DNA of 53,520 nucleotides, taken from positions 1 to 53,520 of the forward strand of contig JAOANE010000025.1 of NCBI GenBank assembly GCA_025194985.1, read 5' to 3'. The stretch is from Regnicoccus frigidus. Its GTDB lineage: Bacteria > Cyanobacteriota > Cyanobacteriia > PCC-6307 > Cyanobiaceae. The notes under the pieces are model-generated. The model saw only the letters and a program-made list of their open reading frames with translations. It searched no databases and was not told the DNA's origin. The first letter of the stretch is position 1. Each line of letters begins with the position of its first letter. The translations under genes and the position numbers were made by a program. Positions 1-8,116 of this stretch are shown here, one piece after another.

Positions 1-2
1 CC

Positions 3-209
3 TACAGCGATGGCTGGGAAGCTGAAATCAGCTTGTCCCGATTCCTATGGAGGTACTGCCATGTAAGACCCCATAGCTCATTGGGTGGCAAAACTCCCAA
101 TGAGGTCTACAATCAAATTGAACCCTGTCCCTCCCCGCCCGAGGTTAACGATGTCAGGGGCCAGATCTGTCCAATAAAAGCCATCCACCTCAGCCTTTGG
201 CTGCCATGA
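3..209 (+). mobile_element. IS3-family transposase (OrfB), C-terminal end only
   Basis: An open frame enters from the left edge of the window and ends at a TGA at 207-209. It reads YSDGWEAEISLSRF and then WRYCHVRPHSSLGGKTPNEV, the typical end of the IS3-type DDE integrase core (Y-x-x-x-RPHSSLGG-x-TP-x-E). The catalytic residues would lie outside the window, so I cannot tell whether the element is intact. After the conserved part the frame runs about 35 more residues with no family resemblance, possibly through the IS end into flanking DNA. Its stop overlaps the ATG of the next gene (ATGA). The exact IS end and terminal inverted repeat could not be placed. Confidence 0.8.
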
Positions 210-1504
210 TCCCTACCGCCGCTTCGACGCGCCCCCGCCTGGCTGGTCTGCGCCAGAGCCTTGGACCCGGCATTTTGTTGGCCGGCGCCGCGATCGGTGG
301 TTCACACCTGGTCGCCTCCACCCAGGCGGGGGCCCGCTATGGCCTCGGGTTGCTGGCGCTGGTGCTGCTGATCAACCTGATCAAGTACCCCTTTTTGTTG
401 GTCGGCACGCGATTCACCGCCGCCACCGGACTGAGCCTGCTGGAGGGTTACCAACGCCAGGGACGGTGGTATCTGCCCCTGTTCCTGCTGATCACCGCCG
501 CCACCGGCGTGGCCAACATCGTGGCGGTGGCAGCGGTGAGCGGCAGCCTGGCCACCAGCTTGCTGCCGGCCTCGATCGGGGCGTTGCTGAGTGCCACCAA
601 CCTGGCCGTGCTGCTGCTGGTTCTCTCTCTACTGCTGTTGCTCTGGGGGCACTACCGCAGCCTGGATCGGTTGAGCAAGCTGGTGGTGGCGATCCTGGTG
701 CTGAGCACCACCGCCGCCACCCTGGCCGCCCTGCTTCAAGGGCCTGTCTCCGGGGCTCCGATCGCCGCGATGTTCAGCCCCAGCCCCTGGACCCTGCCGG
801 CCCTGCCGTTCCTGATTGCCCTGATGGGCTGGATGCCCTGTCCGCTTGATCTGGCGGCCTGGTCATCGCTGTGGATCTTTGCGCGCAGCGAGGATTCCGG
901 CCATCAAGGCAGCCAAGCGGAGCTGGAGGCCGATTTCAACATCGGCTACGGCGCCACTGTGCTGATGGCGGTGCTGTTCCTGGTCCTGGGGGCCTGGGTG
1001 ATGCACGGCACCGGCCGCAGCTTTTCGCCGGCCGGTGCCGTTTTTGCGCAGCAACTGATCGAGCTCTATACCGCCAGCCTGGGGGGGTGGGCCTATCTCC
1101 TGATTGCCCTGGCGGCCTTCACCACGATGTTCAGCACCACCCTCACCTGCCTGGATGGCTATCCCCGTTCGGCTTCGGCCGGGCTGCGGCTGCTGCGGGG
1201 ATTCCGGGGCCGCGACGTTCAGAACCAGAGCGACCACAGCCTCTGGATCGGGCTTCATGGCTTTGCTGCCGCCGGGATTCTGCTCTTCTCCGCCAGCTCG
1301 ATGGGCACCTTGGTGCAGCTGGCGATGGTGGTGTCGTTCGTGACCACCCCCCTGCTCGGCTGGATGAATCTGCAGGTGATCCAGGGCCGCCAGGTGCCGC
1401 CGGACCGCCGGCTGGGCCCCGCTCTGCTCACCGTGGCGCGGCTGGGACTGCTGGTTCTTGGCGGCTTCGTGCTGCTCTTCGCCGTCACTGGCCTCAGCCG
1501 CTGA
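206..1504 (+). CDS. Nramp-superfamily (divalent cation) transporter, atypical
   Basis: This is a 432-residue, very hydrophobic protein with about 11 predicted membrane helices and the Nramp/LeuT-fold layout. Helix 1 opens with GPGILLAGAAIGGSHL followed by the family-typical AGARYG. Canonical Nramp helix 1 has DPGN and helix 6 has MPH; here the equivalents read GGSH (about residues 31-34) and MPCP (about 210-213). The usual metal-coordinating Asp and Asn therefore look absent, and substrate cannot be assumed to be Mn2+ or Fe2+. The start is taken as ATG at 206, which overlaps the transposase stop; a TTG at 197 is also in frame. The native promoter may have been displaced by the insertion element. 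Superfamily call confident, substrate unknown. Confidence 0.75.
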   Translation: MIPTAASTRPRLAGLRQSLGPGILLAGAAIGGSHLVASTQAGARYGLGLLALVLLINLIKYPFLLVGTRFTAATGLSLLEGYQRQGRWYLPLFLLITAATGVANIVAVAAVSGSLATSLLPASIGALLSATNLAVLLLVLSLLLLLWGHYRSLDRLSKLVVAILVLSTTAATLAALLQGPVSGAPIAAMFSPSPWTLPALPFLIALMGWMPCPLDLAAWSSLWIFARSEDSGHQGSQAELEADFNIGYGATVLMAVLFLVLGAWVMHGTGRSFSPAGAVFAQQLIELYTASLGGWAYLLIALAAFTTMFSTTLTCLDGYPRSASAGLRLLRGFRGRDVQNQSDHSLWIGLHGFAAAGILLFSASSMGTLVQLAMVVSFVTTPLLGWMNLQVIQGRQVPPDRRLGPALLTVARLGLLVLGGFVLLFAVTGLSR

Positions 1505-1528
1505 GGCCACGGATCCTGGGTCAACCGT

Positions 1529-2416
1529 TCAGGGATTGCAGAGCGGGCAGAACTGCGGATCGGCCTTGGTGAGCCCATCGGCGCGCGGCCGCTCCTCACT
1601 GGCTGAGCAACTCACGCAGCCGAAGCGCTCGCTGCGCACCAGGTCTGTGGCCGTGCCGCACCAGTCACAGGGCAGCCCCAGCAGCACGTCGACCCTTCCC
1701 CAGCCCGGGGCCCCGCAGGTTGGGCAGGGACTGGCGATCCGGCGCACCAACTTGAAGGCCAGCACCCGGATCGAGGCCATCCGGGTGGGATTTTGGTGGG
1801 CGCGCATGTCCGTTTCCAGCAGGGCCAGCCCATCGCTGGAGGCACGGCTGGCCTGCTCGATCGCCTCGCGCAGTTCGGCCACGGCGCCGAGGCCCTTGCT
1901 CAGGCAGGGTTTCGCGCGAGCCCGATGGGGTTGCACAATCACGGCGTGGGTGGGGAAGCCGATCCGGTCCAGCCACGGATCCAAATCCGCGCCGGGACTG
2001 GCGGTGCAATGGTCGAAGTTGGTGCGACAGCCGACCAGCTGCTCGGTGATCACCAGGCCTTGGGCCCGGTCCACCCAGGCCATCCATTCCATCGCCAGGG
2101 GCAGAAAGGGCAGGGCCGGGTGCGGCCCGAAGCTGCCTTCGCTGGCCAGGCCCAGATCCAGCCCGGTTTCTGCCATTCCCGCTTCGGCCTTAAGGCGACA
2201 GGTGGTTTCGGCATCGCTGAGCCGGGGCCGCTCGCCACTGAAGCTGCCGAGGCTGTCGGTGTCAAAGCCGCTGGCGAGCACCAATTCCGCCCCCAGACCC
2301 TTGCGGAAAGGCCTGGCGATCACCTTCTCCTTGCCGTGCCGGGTGGCGAGGCTCACCCGCCGACCCCAGCCCAGCCAGCCAGGGGCAGAAAAATCAGGTC
2401 CAAGCCCAGGGCTCAC
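1529..2416 (-). CDS. DUF6671 family protein with C-terminal zinc ribbon
   Basis: The 295-residue product has an N-terminal ATRHGKEKVIARPF segment, then FDTDSLGSFSGE and LASEGSFGPHP, which I recognise as the DUF6671 signature. The C-terminal third has paired cysteines (CPTCGAPGWG, CDWCGTATD, a single CVSCSA, CPLCNP) consistent with one or two zinc ribbons. The function of the family is unknown. It is convergent with the Nramp-like gene, 24 bp away. The listed start is a GTG with no clear ribosome site; conservation appears to begin near residue 20, so a later start is possible. Confidence 0.7.
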   Translation of the reverse strand: MSPGLGPDFSAPGWLGWGRRVSLATRHGKEKVIARPFRKGLGAELVLASGFDTDSLGSFSGERPRLSDAETTCRLKAEAGMAETGLDLGLASEGSFGPHPALPFLPLAMEWMAWVDRAQGLVITEQLVGCRTNFDHCTASPGADLDPWLDRIGFPTHAVIVQPHRARAKPCLSKGLGAVAELREAIEQASRASSDGLALLETDMRAHQNPTRMASIRVLAFKLVRRIASPCPTCGAPGWGRVDVLLGLPCDWCGTATDLVRSERFGCVSCSASEERPRADGLTKADPQFCPLCNP

Positions 2417-2680
2417 GCTGCTGGCGAAATCAATGGAATCAATAATTTACGCCGGTTCATCAATCCACAGGGAAAGGAGCAACAGTGCGTCAATCCGATC
2501 ACGACAGCTGATTGCCTGGATTAAGAACCCTTTAGCCAGAATTGATCCAAGTCCACGCTCAAGTCCCTAGGGTTCGGCATCAGCAAAAAGACGAAAAACA
2601 AAACAAATGTTTGCCGTGTTGATCCCTTGCCGATGGGGTTCACTCCCTCTTTCTCATTACTCCATCCTTTGCTTGGGTTC

Positions 2681-3256
2681 ATGATCAACAGCCTGACCGT
2701 AGAAAAACTTCAGCTCACGCTGGATGCAGCCAGCATCCTGCCGTCCCATCTCTGCTGGAGATTGGTCGATGGCTACATCCGCGCCAATACCTGGACGCTG
2801 GATGGCGATGTTGTGACGATCGGATTGGCCGGTCCCGGTGATCTGATTGCTCCCCTGAATTCGAAGGGGCAAGCCATGGAAAGAGTCTGCCTGACAAGGG
2901 TCAGTGTGGAGGAAGTCAGCCCGTCGAATGAGGAGCTGTCCGCCTGTCTTCATCACCAGATGGCCCAGGCCATCAGCCTGCTCCAGATCGGCAGGCTCCG
3001 GCCTGTTGATTCCAGGCTGATCCATCTGCTGCACTGGATCGGAGCACGCTTTGGCATGATCAGCAGTCAGGGCACCGTGGTATCGCTGCAGGAAATGAAC
3101 CTGACCCATCGCATGTTGGCTGATCTCACCGGCATGACCCGGGTAAGCGTGACCAAAGCCTTGAGCCGTTTCAAAGCCAGCGGTCTGATCGTGACCAGGA
3201 GAGATGTCGATCTGCTGCTTCCCCATGGAATCCACGGGCACCCCTGGCACCTCTAG
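2681..3256 (+). CDS. CRP/FNR-family transcriptional regulator
   Basis: This is a 191-residue DNA-binding protein. The C-terminal part carries a clear CRP-type winged helix-turn-helix (HRMLADLTGMTRVSVTKALS, about residues 143-162, then FKASGLI). The N-terminal half has the beta-roll feel of a cNMP-binding domain (WTLDGDVVTIGLAGPGDLI) but lacks the FGE...R-A phosphate-binding cassette of cAMP-responsive CRP, and it has no FNR-type cysteine set. The effector is therefore unknown. An upstream ATG at 2627 would add 18 residues; the start at 2681 fits the family better. The only same-strand neighbour is the lipoprotein gene 378 bp downstream, a plausible but unproven target. Confidence 0.8.
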   Translation: MINSLTVEKLQLTLDAASILPSHLCWRLVDGYIRANTWTLDGDVVTIGLAGPGDLIAPLNSKGQAMERVCLTRVSVEEVSPSNEELSACLHHQMAQAISLLQIGRLRPVDSRLIHLLHWIGARFGMISSQGTVVSLQEMNLTHRMLADLTGMTRVSVTKALSRFKASGLIVTRRDVDLLLPHGIHGHPWHL

Positions 3257-3634
3257 CTCGGCCGGGTTGAGCTTGGCTGGATCGCTTCTGCCTCGTTTCC
3301 TTCCTTATTGGCTGGATGGGCGGAGCTGATCGCTGCCATTCGCGCTCGTGCATGACAAAGACAATCAATGATTCAACTCTCTCGCTTCGTCGTCCCAAGC
3401 GGCCTTAGGGTCCTGCAGCCGCAGCCCTGGCCGCAGGAATGGAGACCAGCAATCCCTTCCCCAACCCGCTTGATTCGGGGCTTGATTTGGCGCTTGGACT
3501 GGCGTGGCTGCATCCTGATCTGGCCACCTCGCTGACGCGAGGTTTATAGAATTTCACAGCCAAAGAGCGAGATATTGCGTCGTTTTTCTGTTGGCTTCCA
3601 TTTTTCTCCCCTTCTTTCTCTTGTCAGCCTGACC
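3257..3634 (+). other. 378-bp intergenic region between CRP-like gene and lipoprotein gene
   Basis: No recognisable RNA gene and no NtcA-type site (GTA-N8-TAC) is visible. A 36-codon frame from ATG 3439 to TAG 3547 exists, but it has only an AGGA one base from the ATG and no family resemblance. The region probably holds the promoter and leader of the NrtA/CmpA-like gene, whose first in-frame codon (3575) lies just downstream of an AT-rich stretch near 3541-3560. Confidence 0.5.
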
Positions 3635-4963
3635 ATGCCGCGTCGCCGCAGATTTCTCTCCATTTTCAGCGCCACCCTGGCGAGCACCCTGGTGCTCAAC
3701 GCCTGTGGGAACGCTCCTGATCGGGGCGGACTTGCTGATGGAGCCAGCTCTAATTCGACGGCCGCGGCCAAGCTCGAAACCAGGTCGATCACGCTTGGCT
3801 ATGTCCCGATCCTGGAGGCCGCTGCCCTGGTGGCCGGTGTGGAACAAGGCTTCTTTGCCAAGCATGGCCTTGAGGTGACCTTGGCCAAGCAGGCCAGCTG
3901 GCCCGACGCCAGTGAAAACGTGGTGATCGGCTCAGCCGGTGGCGGCATTGACGGCGGCCAGTGGCAATTGCCGATGCCGCACCTGATCACTGAGGGCCTC
4001 ATCACCAACGGCAAGAAGGTGCCGATGTACGTGCTGGCGCAGCTGAGCAGCCAGGGCAATGGAATTGCCGTGTCCAACTCCTTGAAGGAGGCCAATCTGC
4101 GGGTCAACCTGACCCCTGCTGCTGCGATCATCCTTGGCTTCCCCAAGACCGATGGGCGCAAGTTCCGGGCTGCCCACACCTTTGCCAATGCCAATCAGGA
4201 TCTCTGGATTCGCTACTGGCTTGGTGCAGGCGGCATCGACCCCGACAAGGACATCGAGCTGCTGACGGTGCCCTCCACTGAAACGCTGCAGGGGATGCGC
4301 AACGGCTCGATGGAAGCCTTCAGCACCGGTGATCCCTGGCCGTTCCGGATCGTGGCCGACAATATCGGCTACATCGCCGCGCTCACCGCCGAGATCTGGC
4401 CCGTTCACCCGGAGGAATTCCTGGCTGTGCGCGCTGACTGGGTCGACAAGCACCCGCAGGCCACCATCGCCCTGCTCAAGGGACTGATCGAGGCGCAGCA
4501 GTGGGCCGACAAGCCCGAGAACAAGATGGCGCTCGCCCAGATGCTCAGCTCCCGGGCCTACTTCAACACGCCGGTTTCCGTGCTTGAGCCGGCCCTCAAG
4601 GCCCAGTACAAGCTCGGTGCCGACCTGAAGACCTCCAACGATCCCAAGCTTGGTCCGCTCTACTGGAACAGCGATCGCGGTGTGATTTCCTACCCCTACA
4701 AGAGCCTCAATCTCTGGTTCCTGGTGGAATCGATCCGCTGGAAGTTCCACCCCGGACAGCTCGATACCATCGCCCAGGCGAAGGCCCTTGTTGACAAGGT
4801 GGTCCGCGAAGATCTCTGGCGTCAAGCGGCCATTGAGGTGGGCGTTCCCGCTGCCGACATTCCCAGCGGTTCCTCGCGGGGCAAGGAAACCTTCTTTGAC
4901 GGCATCGTCTTTGATCCGGAGAATCCCCAGGCCTATCTCGACAGCCTGAAGATCAAGCGCTGA
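3635..4963 (+). CDS. NrtA/CmpA-type ABC transporter substrate-binding lipoprotein
   Basis: The 442-residue product starts with an Arg-rich n-region and a lipobox ending LNAC (Cys 24), so it should be a lipid-anchored periplasmic binding protein. The body matches the nitrate/bicarbonate binding family: GYVPILEAAALVAG near the N-terminus, GGQWQLPMPHLI, then HTFANANQDLWIRYWLGAGG and TGDPWPFRI. At the position where, from memory, nitrate-binding NrtA has Lys and bicarbonate-binding CmpA has Glu, this protein has Asp (about residue 233), which argues against simple nitrate binding. No permease or ATPase gene flanks it, so it must use components coded elsewhere or act alone. The start ATG at 3635 is preferred over 3575 because it gives a proper signal peptide. 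Confidence 0.85.
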   Translation: MPRRRRFLSIFSATLASTLVLNACGNAPDRGGLADGASSNSTAAAKLETRSITLGYVPILEAAALVAGVEQGFFAKHGLEVTLAKQASWPDASENVVIGSAGGGIDGGQWQLPMPHLITEGLITNGKKVPMYVLAQLSSQGNGIAVSNSLKEANLRVNLTPAAAIILGFPKTDGRKFRAAHTFANANQDLWIRYWLGAGGIDPDKDIELLTVPSTETLQGMRNGSMEAFSTGDPWPFRIVADNIGYIAALTAEIWPVHPEEFLAVRADWVDKHPQATIALLKGLIEAQQWADKPENKMALAQMLSSRAYFNTPVSVLEPALKAQYKLGADLKTSNDPKLGPLYWNSDRGVISYPYKSLNLWFLVESIRWKFHPGQLDTIAQAKALVDKVVREDLWRQAAIEVGVPAADIPSGSSRGKETFFDGIVFDPENPQAYLDSLKIKR

Positions 4964-4985
4964 GCCTGCCTGCGCAGGCAGGCTC
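4962..4985. terminator. 24-bp perfect palindrome, probable bidirectional terminator
   Basis: The sequence from 4962 to 4985 is a perfect inverted repeat (half-site GAGCCTGCCTGC), overlapping the stop codon of the lipoprotein gene and lying 8 bp from the convergent end of hspA. It forms a very stable GC-rich hairpin but has no clear T-tract on either side. Its place between two convergent genes is what makes a terminator the best reading. Confidence 0.75.
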
Positions 4986-4993
4986 CAGCCCCG

Positions 4994-5428
4994 TCAGTCC
5001 TCTACCCGTACGGTCACGGGAGTGTGGGTCTGGGCTTTGGGGGCGGTGACGGTGAGCAGGCCGTCGCGGTAACGGGCCTGGAGGCCGGTGCGCTCAAGCG
5101 GAACGGGGAACTGGAAGCTGCGCTTCAAGAGGCCGTAGTTGAACTCGCTGTGCAGGGGAGTCGCCTGCTTGGCTTCGTTGCTCTGGGCCTGCTGAGCGTC
5201 GCCACTGTCCGTGGCAGGAGTCTGGGATTCGCGCTTGGCGCTGATCACCAGGGAGCGGTCGCTGGCTTGAACATCGATCGATCCGCGATCGACGCCGGGG
5301 AGTTCCAAGACCACCGTGTAGGAGGTCTGGCTTTCCTGCACTTCGGCGGCAGGAACGAGATCGGTCTGGCGCACCTGTTGCTCCAGGCGCTCCAACAGTT
5401 CGAAGGGGGAATGGCGCAGGGTCAGCAT
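4994..5428 (-). CDS. hspA: Small heat shock protein, Hsp20/alpha-crystallin family
   Basis: This is a 144-residue ATP-independent holdase chaperone. It has a short N-terminal arm (LRHSPFELLERLEQQV), an alpha-crystallin domain from about residue 28 (YTVVLELPGVDRGSIDV, SLVISAKRES) and the domain end RYRDGLLTVTAPKA. A Gln/Ala/Ser-rich loop of about 20 residues (about 70-90) interrupts the domain, where many relatives have only a short loop. An AGAGGA ribosome site sits about 9 nt before the ATG. A small hairpin in the leader (5457-5478) could matter for heat control. No CIRCE element was seen. Confidence 0.92.
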   Translation of the reverse strand: MLTLRHSPFELLERLEQQVRQTDLVPAAEVQESQTSYTVVLELPGVDRGSIDVQASDRSLVISAKRESQTPATDSGDAQQAQSNEAKQATPLHSEFNYGLLKRSFQFPVPLERTGLQARYRDGLLTVTAPKAQTHTPVTVRVED

Positions 5429-5456
5429 GGTGATGTCCTCTACGGATTGATGAATT

Positions 5457-5478
5457 CGGGTGGGTTATGGATCACCCG
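5457..5478 (-). promoter_or_regulatory. Hairpin in the hspA leader region
   Basis: Six-base arms CGGGTG and CACCCG flank a 10-base loop, 29-50 nt upstream of the hspA start codon. Leader hairpins occur in some Hsp20 mRNAs as RNA thermometers, but this one does not visibly pair with the AGAGGA ribosome site, so thermometer function is speculative. Confidence 0.25.
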
Positions 5479-5626
5479 CCAAGCCAATGTGGCGCCTTTT
5501 GATGCCAACCAAGCCGGCGAAAACCGATCCATTCGGTACGGTGTCTACGCCTCGGTCGGTCTACCCTCCACGCCAGAACGGAGAACCGAACGCCTTGCCA
5601 ATCACCAGCAGGCAGGCCGCGTTCAC

Positions 5627-6142
5627 TCAGAGCCACCACCATCGGGAAAAGCAGGCCGCCTGGGCGCAGGCCGCACCGCTGGCGTTGCGCACGGTCCAGA
5701 GCCGGGCTGACTCGATGCGGAAGCGGCGGCCCTGGCTGTCGATGCGAATGCCGCTGTAGCCGCTGATGGCTTCCTGCCGCCGTGCCGTGGCCAGCAGCTC
5801 GGCGCGCCCTGGGCGCTCGGAGGCTTCGGCGGTGAGCCGCGACGGCATCCCGACCATGGCGCTCCAGGGCCGGCGCCAGAGGCCAAGCGCCGCGGCGTTG
5901 GCATAGATCAGCCGGGGATCGTCGCCGCCGCCATGGGCGAGCACCACGGCAGAGGCGGCGAACAGGTCCTGGGCGCGGCCACGGGAGTGGCTGGCCTGGC
6001 TGGCGATCAGGGGCCGGCCGAAACCGCTGTGGAACGCGGCGAGCAAGGCCTCGGCGAACTCCAGGGCGGCAGGGCTGAGCCAGGGGGACTCCGCCGGCAG
6101 CGGCTCAGGCGTGAGGAACAAACGGGCATCAACCGGTATCAA
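5627..6142 (-). CDS. MEKHLA domain protein
   Basis: The 171-residue protein resembles the PAS-like MEKHLA family: LYHSF-type start replaced by LAAFHSGFGRPLI, then LIYANAAALGLWRRPWSAMVG, MPSRLTAEASERPGRAELL and GYSGIRIDSQGRRFRIE, ending in VRNASGAACAQAACF. These stand-alone domains are thought to be small-molecule sensors; the ligand and role are unknown. It begins at a TTG that overlaps the stop of the upstream SWIM gene, so the two are very likely cotranscribed and translationally coupled. Confidence 0.75.
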   Translation of the reverse strand: MIPVDARLFLTPEPLPAESPWLSPAALEFAEALLAAFHSGFGRPLIASQASHSRGRAQDLFAASAVVLAHGGGDDPRLIYANAAALGLWRRPWSAMVGMPSRLTAEASERPGRAELLATARRQEAISGYSGIRIDSQGRRFRIESARLWTVRNASGAACAQAACFSRWWWL

Positions 6143-7134
6143 CCGGGATCAGGGCCACTGCCCATCGCCTGGGCCATGGCCGCCTTGCCGAGCCGGTTGC
6201 CCTGGGCCTTGAGCTGCTCCAGGAAAAGGCGGTTGGCTTCTGGGAAGAGGGGTTCGGCGGCGAGCGGTAGTTCGCCCGCCTCATCCAGGCCCGTTTCGCC
6301 TTCCATCGCCTGGGTGATCACGACCAGATCCGGATCGAGGGCAGCGGCGTACGACCACCACAGGCTCGGGTCGGTGATGGCGGCATGAACCGGGTGCGGC
6401 GCCTGGGCGGCGAGCGGCTCAGCGGGCACCGGGGCTGGGGCCTGGCCCTTGCCTCCAGCTTTGGAGCGCCCCTTGGCTTCTGCTTTGGCCTCTGCTTTGG
6501 CAGCAGTTTTGGCGGCGGCTTTGGCGCTGGCGGCCCTGGACACCAGCAATTTGCGGCGCTGCACAGCCAGATCGGCGAGCAGCTGGCTGCGGCTGCGCCC
6601 CCGCATCTGGAAGAGCACGAAGGGGTCTTCGCTGAAGCGGTCGCCCATCAGGAAGTAGACGGCGCTGACGTGTTTGCAGGGGGCGGCCTTGTCCGGGCAG
6701 CTGCACTCGCAGCGCACCTCTTGCAGTTTGAAGGGGAACAGGCGCTTGCCGCTGGCGGCAAAGGCCCGCTCGATGTCCTGGGGCATCACGCCAGCCAGCA
6801 ACTGGGCCGACCAGCGGGCCTTCTGGCCGAGCGCTTCGAGCACGTAGCCCCAGTCTTCGTCGGAGAGGGTGTCGAGCCAGAGCTTCACCTTGTAGGGCTC
6901 AGCTTCGGTGCCCTGCACCCGGGCATGGACCCGGCGCCCCTCAAAGCGGATCGAAAGCACGTTGCCGGAGCGGGCGTAGGTCCAGGCGCGCTCCAGCCGT
7001 TTCTTGTAGCGGTAGGAGTTGATCAGCTCCATCCACTGCTCCACCCACCAGGGCTGCTGCCCCAGGCCCTGCTGACCCAGCTGGGTGGTGATTGGGCTGC
7101 CGCCGGAGGCGACGCTGGTGCCGGAGGAGGTCAT
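6139..7134 (-). CDS. SWIM zinc-finger protein
   Basis: The 331-residue protein contains a SWIM zinc finger, CECSCPDKAAPCKHVSAVYF, at about residues 148-167 (C-x-C...C-x-H pattern), normally a DNA- or protein-binding module. The preceding region (WWVEQWMELINSYRYKKRLE, RARSGNVLSIRFEGRRV-like) matches bacterial stand-alone SWIM proteins. A low-complexity Ala/Lys linker (about 215-245) leads to a short C-terminal domain. Function is unknown. Its stop overlaps the start of the MEKHLA gene. The Ala/Lys-rich linker is probably flexible and basic. Confidence 0.82.
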   Translation of the reverse strand: MTSSGTSVASGGSPITTQLGQQGLGQQPWWVEQWMELINSYRYKKRLERAWTYARSGNVLSIRFEGRRVHARVQGTEAEPYKVKLWLDTLSDEDWGYVLEALGQKARWSAQLLAGVMPQDIERAFAASGKRLFPFKLQEVRCECSCPDKAAPCKHVSAVYFLMGDRFSEDPFVLFQMRGRSRSQLLADLAVQRRKLLVSRAASAKAAAKTAAKAEAKAEAKGRSKAGGKGQAPAPVPAEPLAAQAPHPVHAAITDPSLWWSYAAALDPDLVVITQAMEGETGLDEAGELPLAAEPLFPEANRLFLEQLKAQGNRLGKAAMAQAMGSGPDPG

Positions 7135-7315
7135 GGAGAAAGTATGCCGAGTGGCGGGGCCTGCGAGCCACCAGGGCAGTGACAGAACAAGTGGAACAAA
7201 CAGAACACAAGCGTTGATGGCACCTTACTTCTTTAAAAATACAAGAAAATAGACCGCTTTGCGATATAATTTTTTGTGGGCTTTTGCTGCGGTTTTTAGT
7301 AGTTATGTAATTTGT

Positions 7316-8116
7316 TTATACGGAAAGGAGCTTGGCTGTTGTTGCCTGATTGCCCTTTCTTGCTGAGCTGTAGTTAGGAGCGGTTGCGCCACTCCATGGA
7401 TGGCTGCCGATCGGCGTATGCGAAATAATCTGTTCACCCCGCTCCCAGGCGCATCGCCTTGACAGGAGTTCTAAATCGTCAAACCATTTTGTCTTTGTCA
7501 TCTGCCCCTCATGCAAGCGAATATGATAGACATAGTCTTTAATCACAATGCCTGGCGCCATACAGGTTACGGCAATCATCATGCCAATGTCTTCGCCTTG
7601 GGGCAGGCCCATCCATCCGCCAGCTTTTTTCAGAAGATTGGCATCCACCAACAAGGTTGTCGGCCCTAGTGGAATACTGGCTTTTGGTGTTGGCCAACTA
7701 CGCCAGATGTCTCCAGGAGAGCTGGGCCCTGCTGGCACGATTGCTGGATCAATCTTGCAATCATCTGTGCAATATCCGGCTGACCAAAGAGCACCATGTT
7801 GCCCTTTTAACGCGGCTAGTCTTTTGTCAATGGAGTGTGGATAGAGCCAATCATCGTCATCGGCACTTGTGATCCAACCGCCTCGGGCAATCGCCAGGCC
7901 TAAATTGCGTGCTGCGGCCTGGCCAATCGGTCGCTCTGTCTTGATGACTGTGGATGTCTTGCGGATCTCGCTTGGCAGGGCTTCACCGCTTTGGCCATCA
8001 ACGACAATAACGTGTTCAACCACACAATCATTGTTTTGTAGGCTTTGATTTAATTCCACCAACATGCTCAGCCGATCTGGCAATAGCCTGGTTGGAGTAA
8101 TAACGCTAACAGTCAT
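7316..8116 (-). CDS. Family 2 glycosyltransferase
   Basis: The 266-residue protein has a GT-A fold start (MTVSVITPTRLL), a strand plus loop VEHVIVVDGQSG, a GQAAARNLGLAIARGGWI segment and a metal-binding DxD-type motif SADDDDWLYPHSI. It lacks membrane helices, so it would act in the cytoplasm on surface-polysaccharide or protein glycosylation. Donor and acceptor cannot be inferred. The gene and its flanks are clearly richer in A+T than the surrounding genome, and it has no glycan-gene neighbours. Both point to acquisition by transfer. Confidence 0.85.
   Translation of the reverse strand: MTVSVITPTRLLPDRLSMLVELNQSLQNNDCVVEHVIVVDGQSGEALPSEIRKTSTVIKTERPIGQAAARNLGLAIARGGWITSADDDDWLYPHSIDKRLAALKGQHGALWSAGYCTDDCKIDPAIVPAGPSSPGDIWRSWPTPKASIPLGPTTLLVDANLLKKAGGWMGLPQGEDIGMMIAVTCMAPGIVIKDYVYHIRLHEGQMTKTKWFDDLELLSRRCAWERGEQIISHTPIGSHPWSGATAPNYSSARKGNQATTAKLLSV

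Noticed and set aside
1458..2570. Long plus-strand frame opposite the DUF6671 gene
   Set aside because: Low-complexity Ser/Arg/Pro translation with no family features; shadow frame.
3439..3549. 36-codon frame (METSNPFPNP...) before the lipoprotein gene
   Set aside because: Too short, poor ribosome site spacing and no known family; could be chance.
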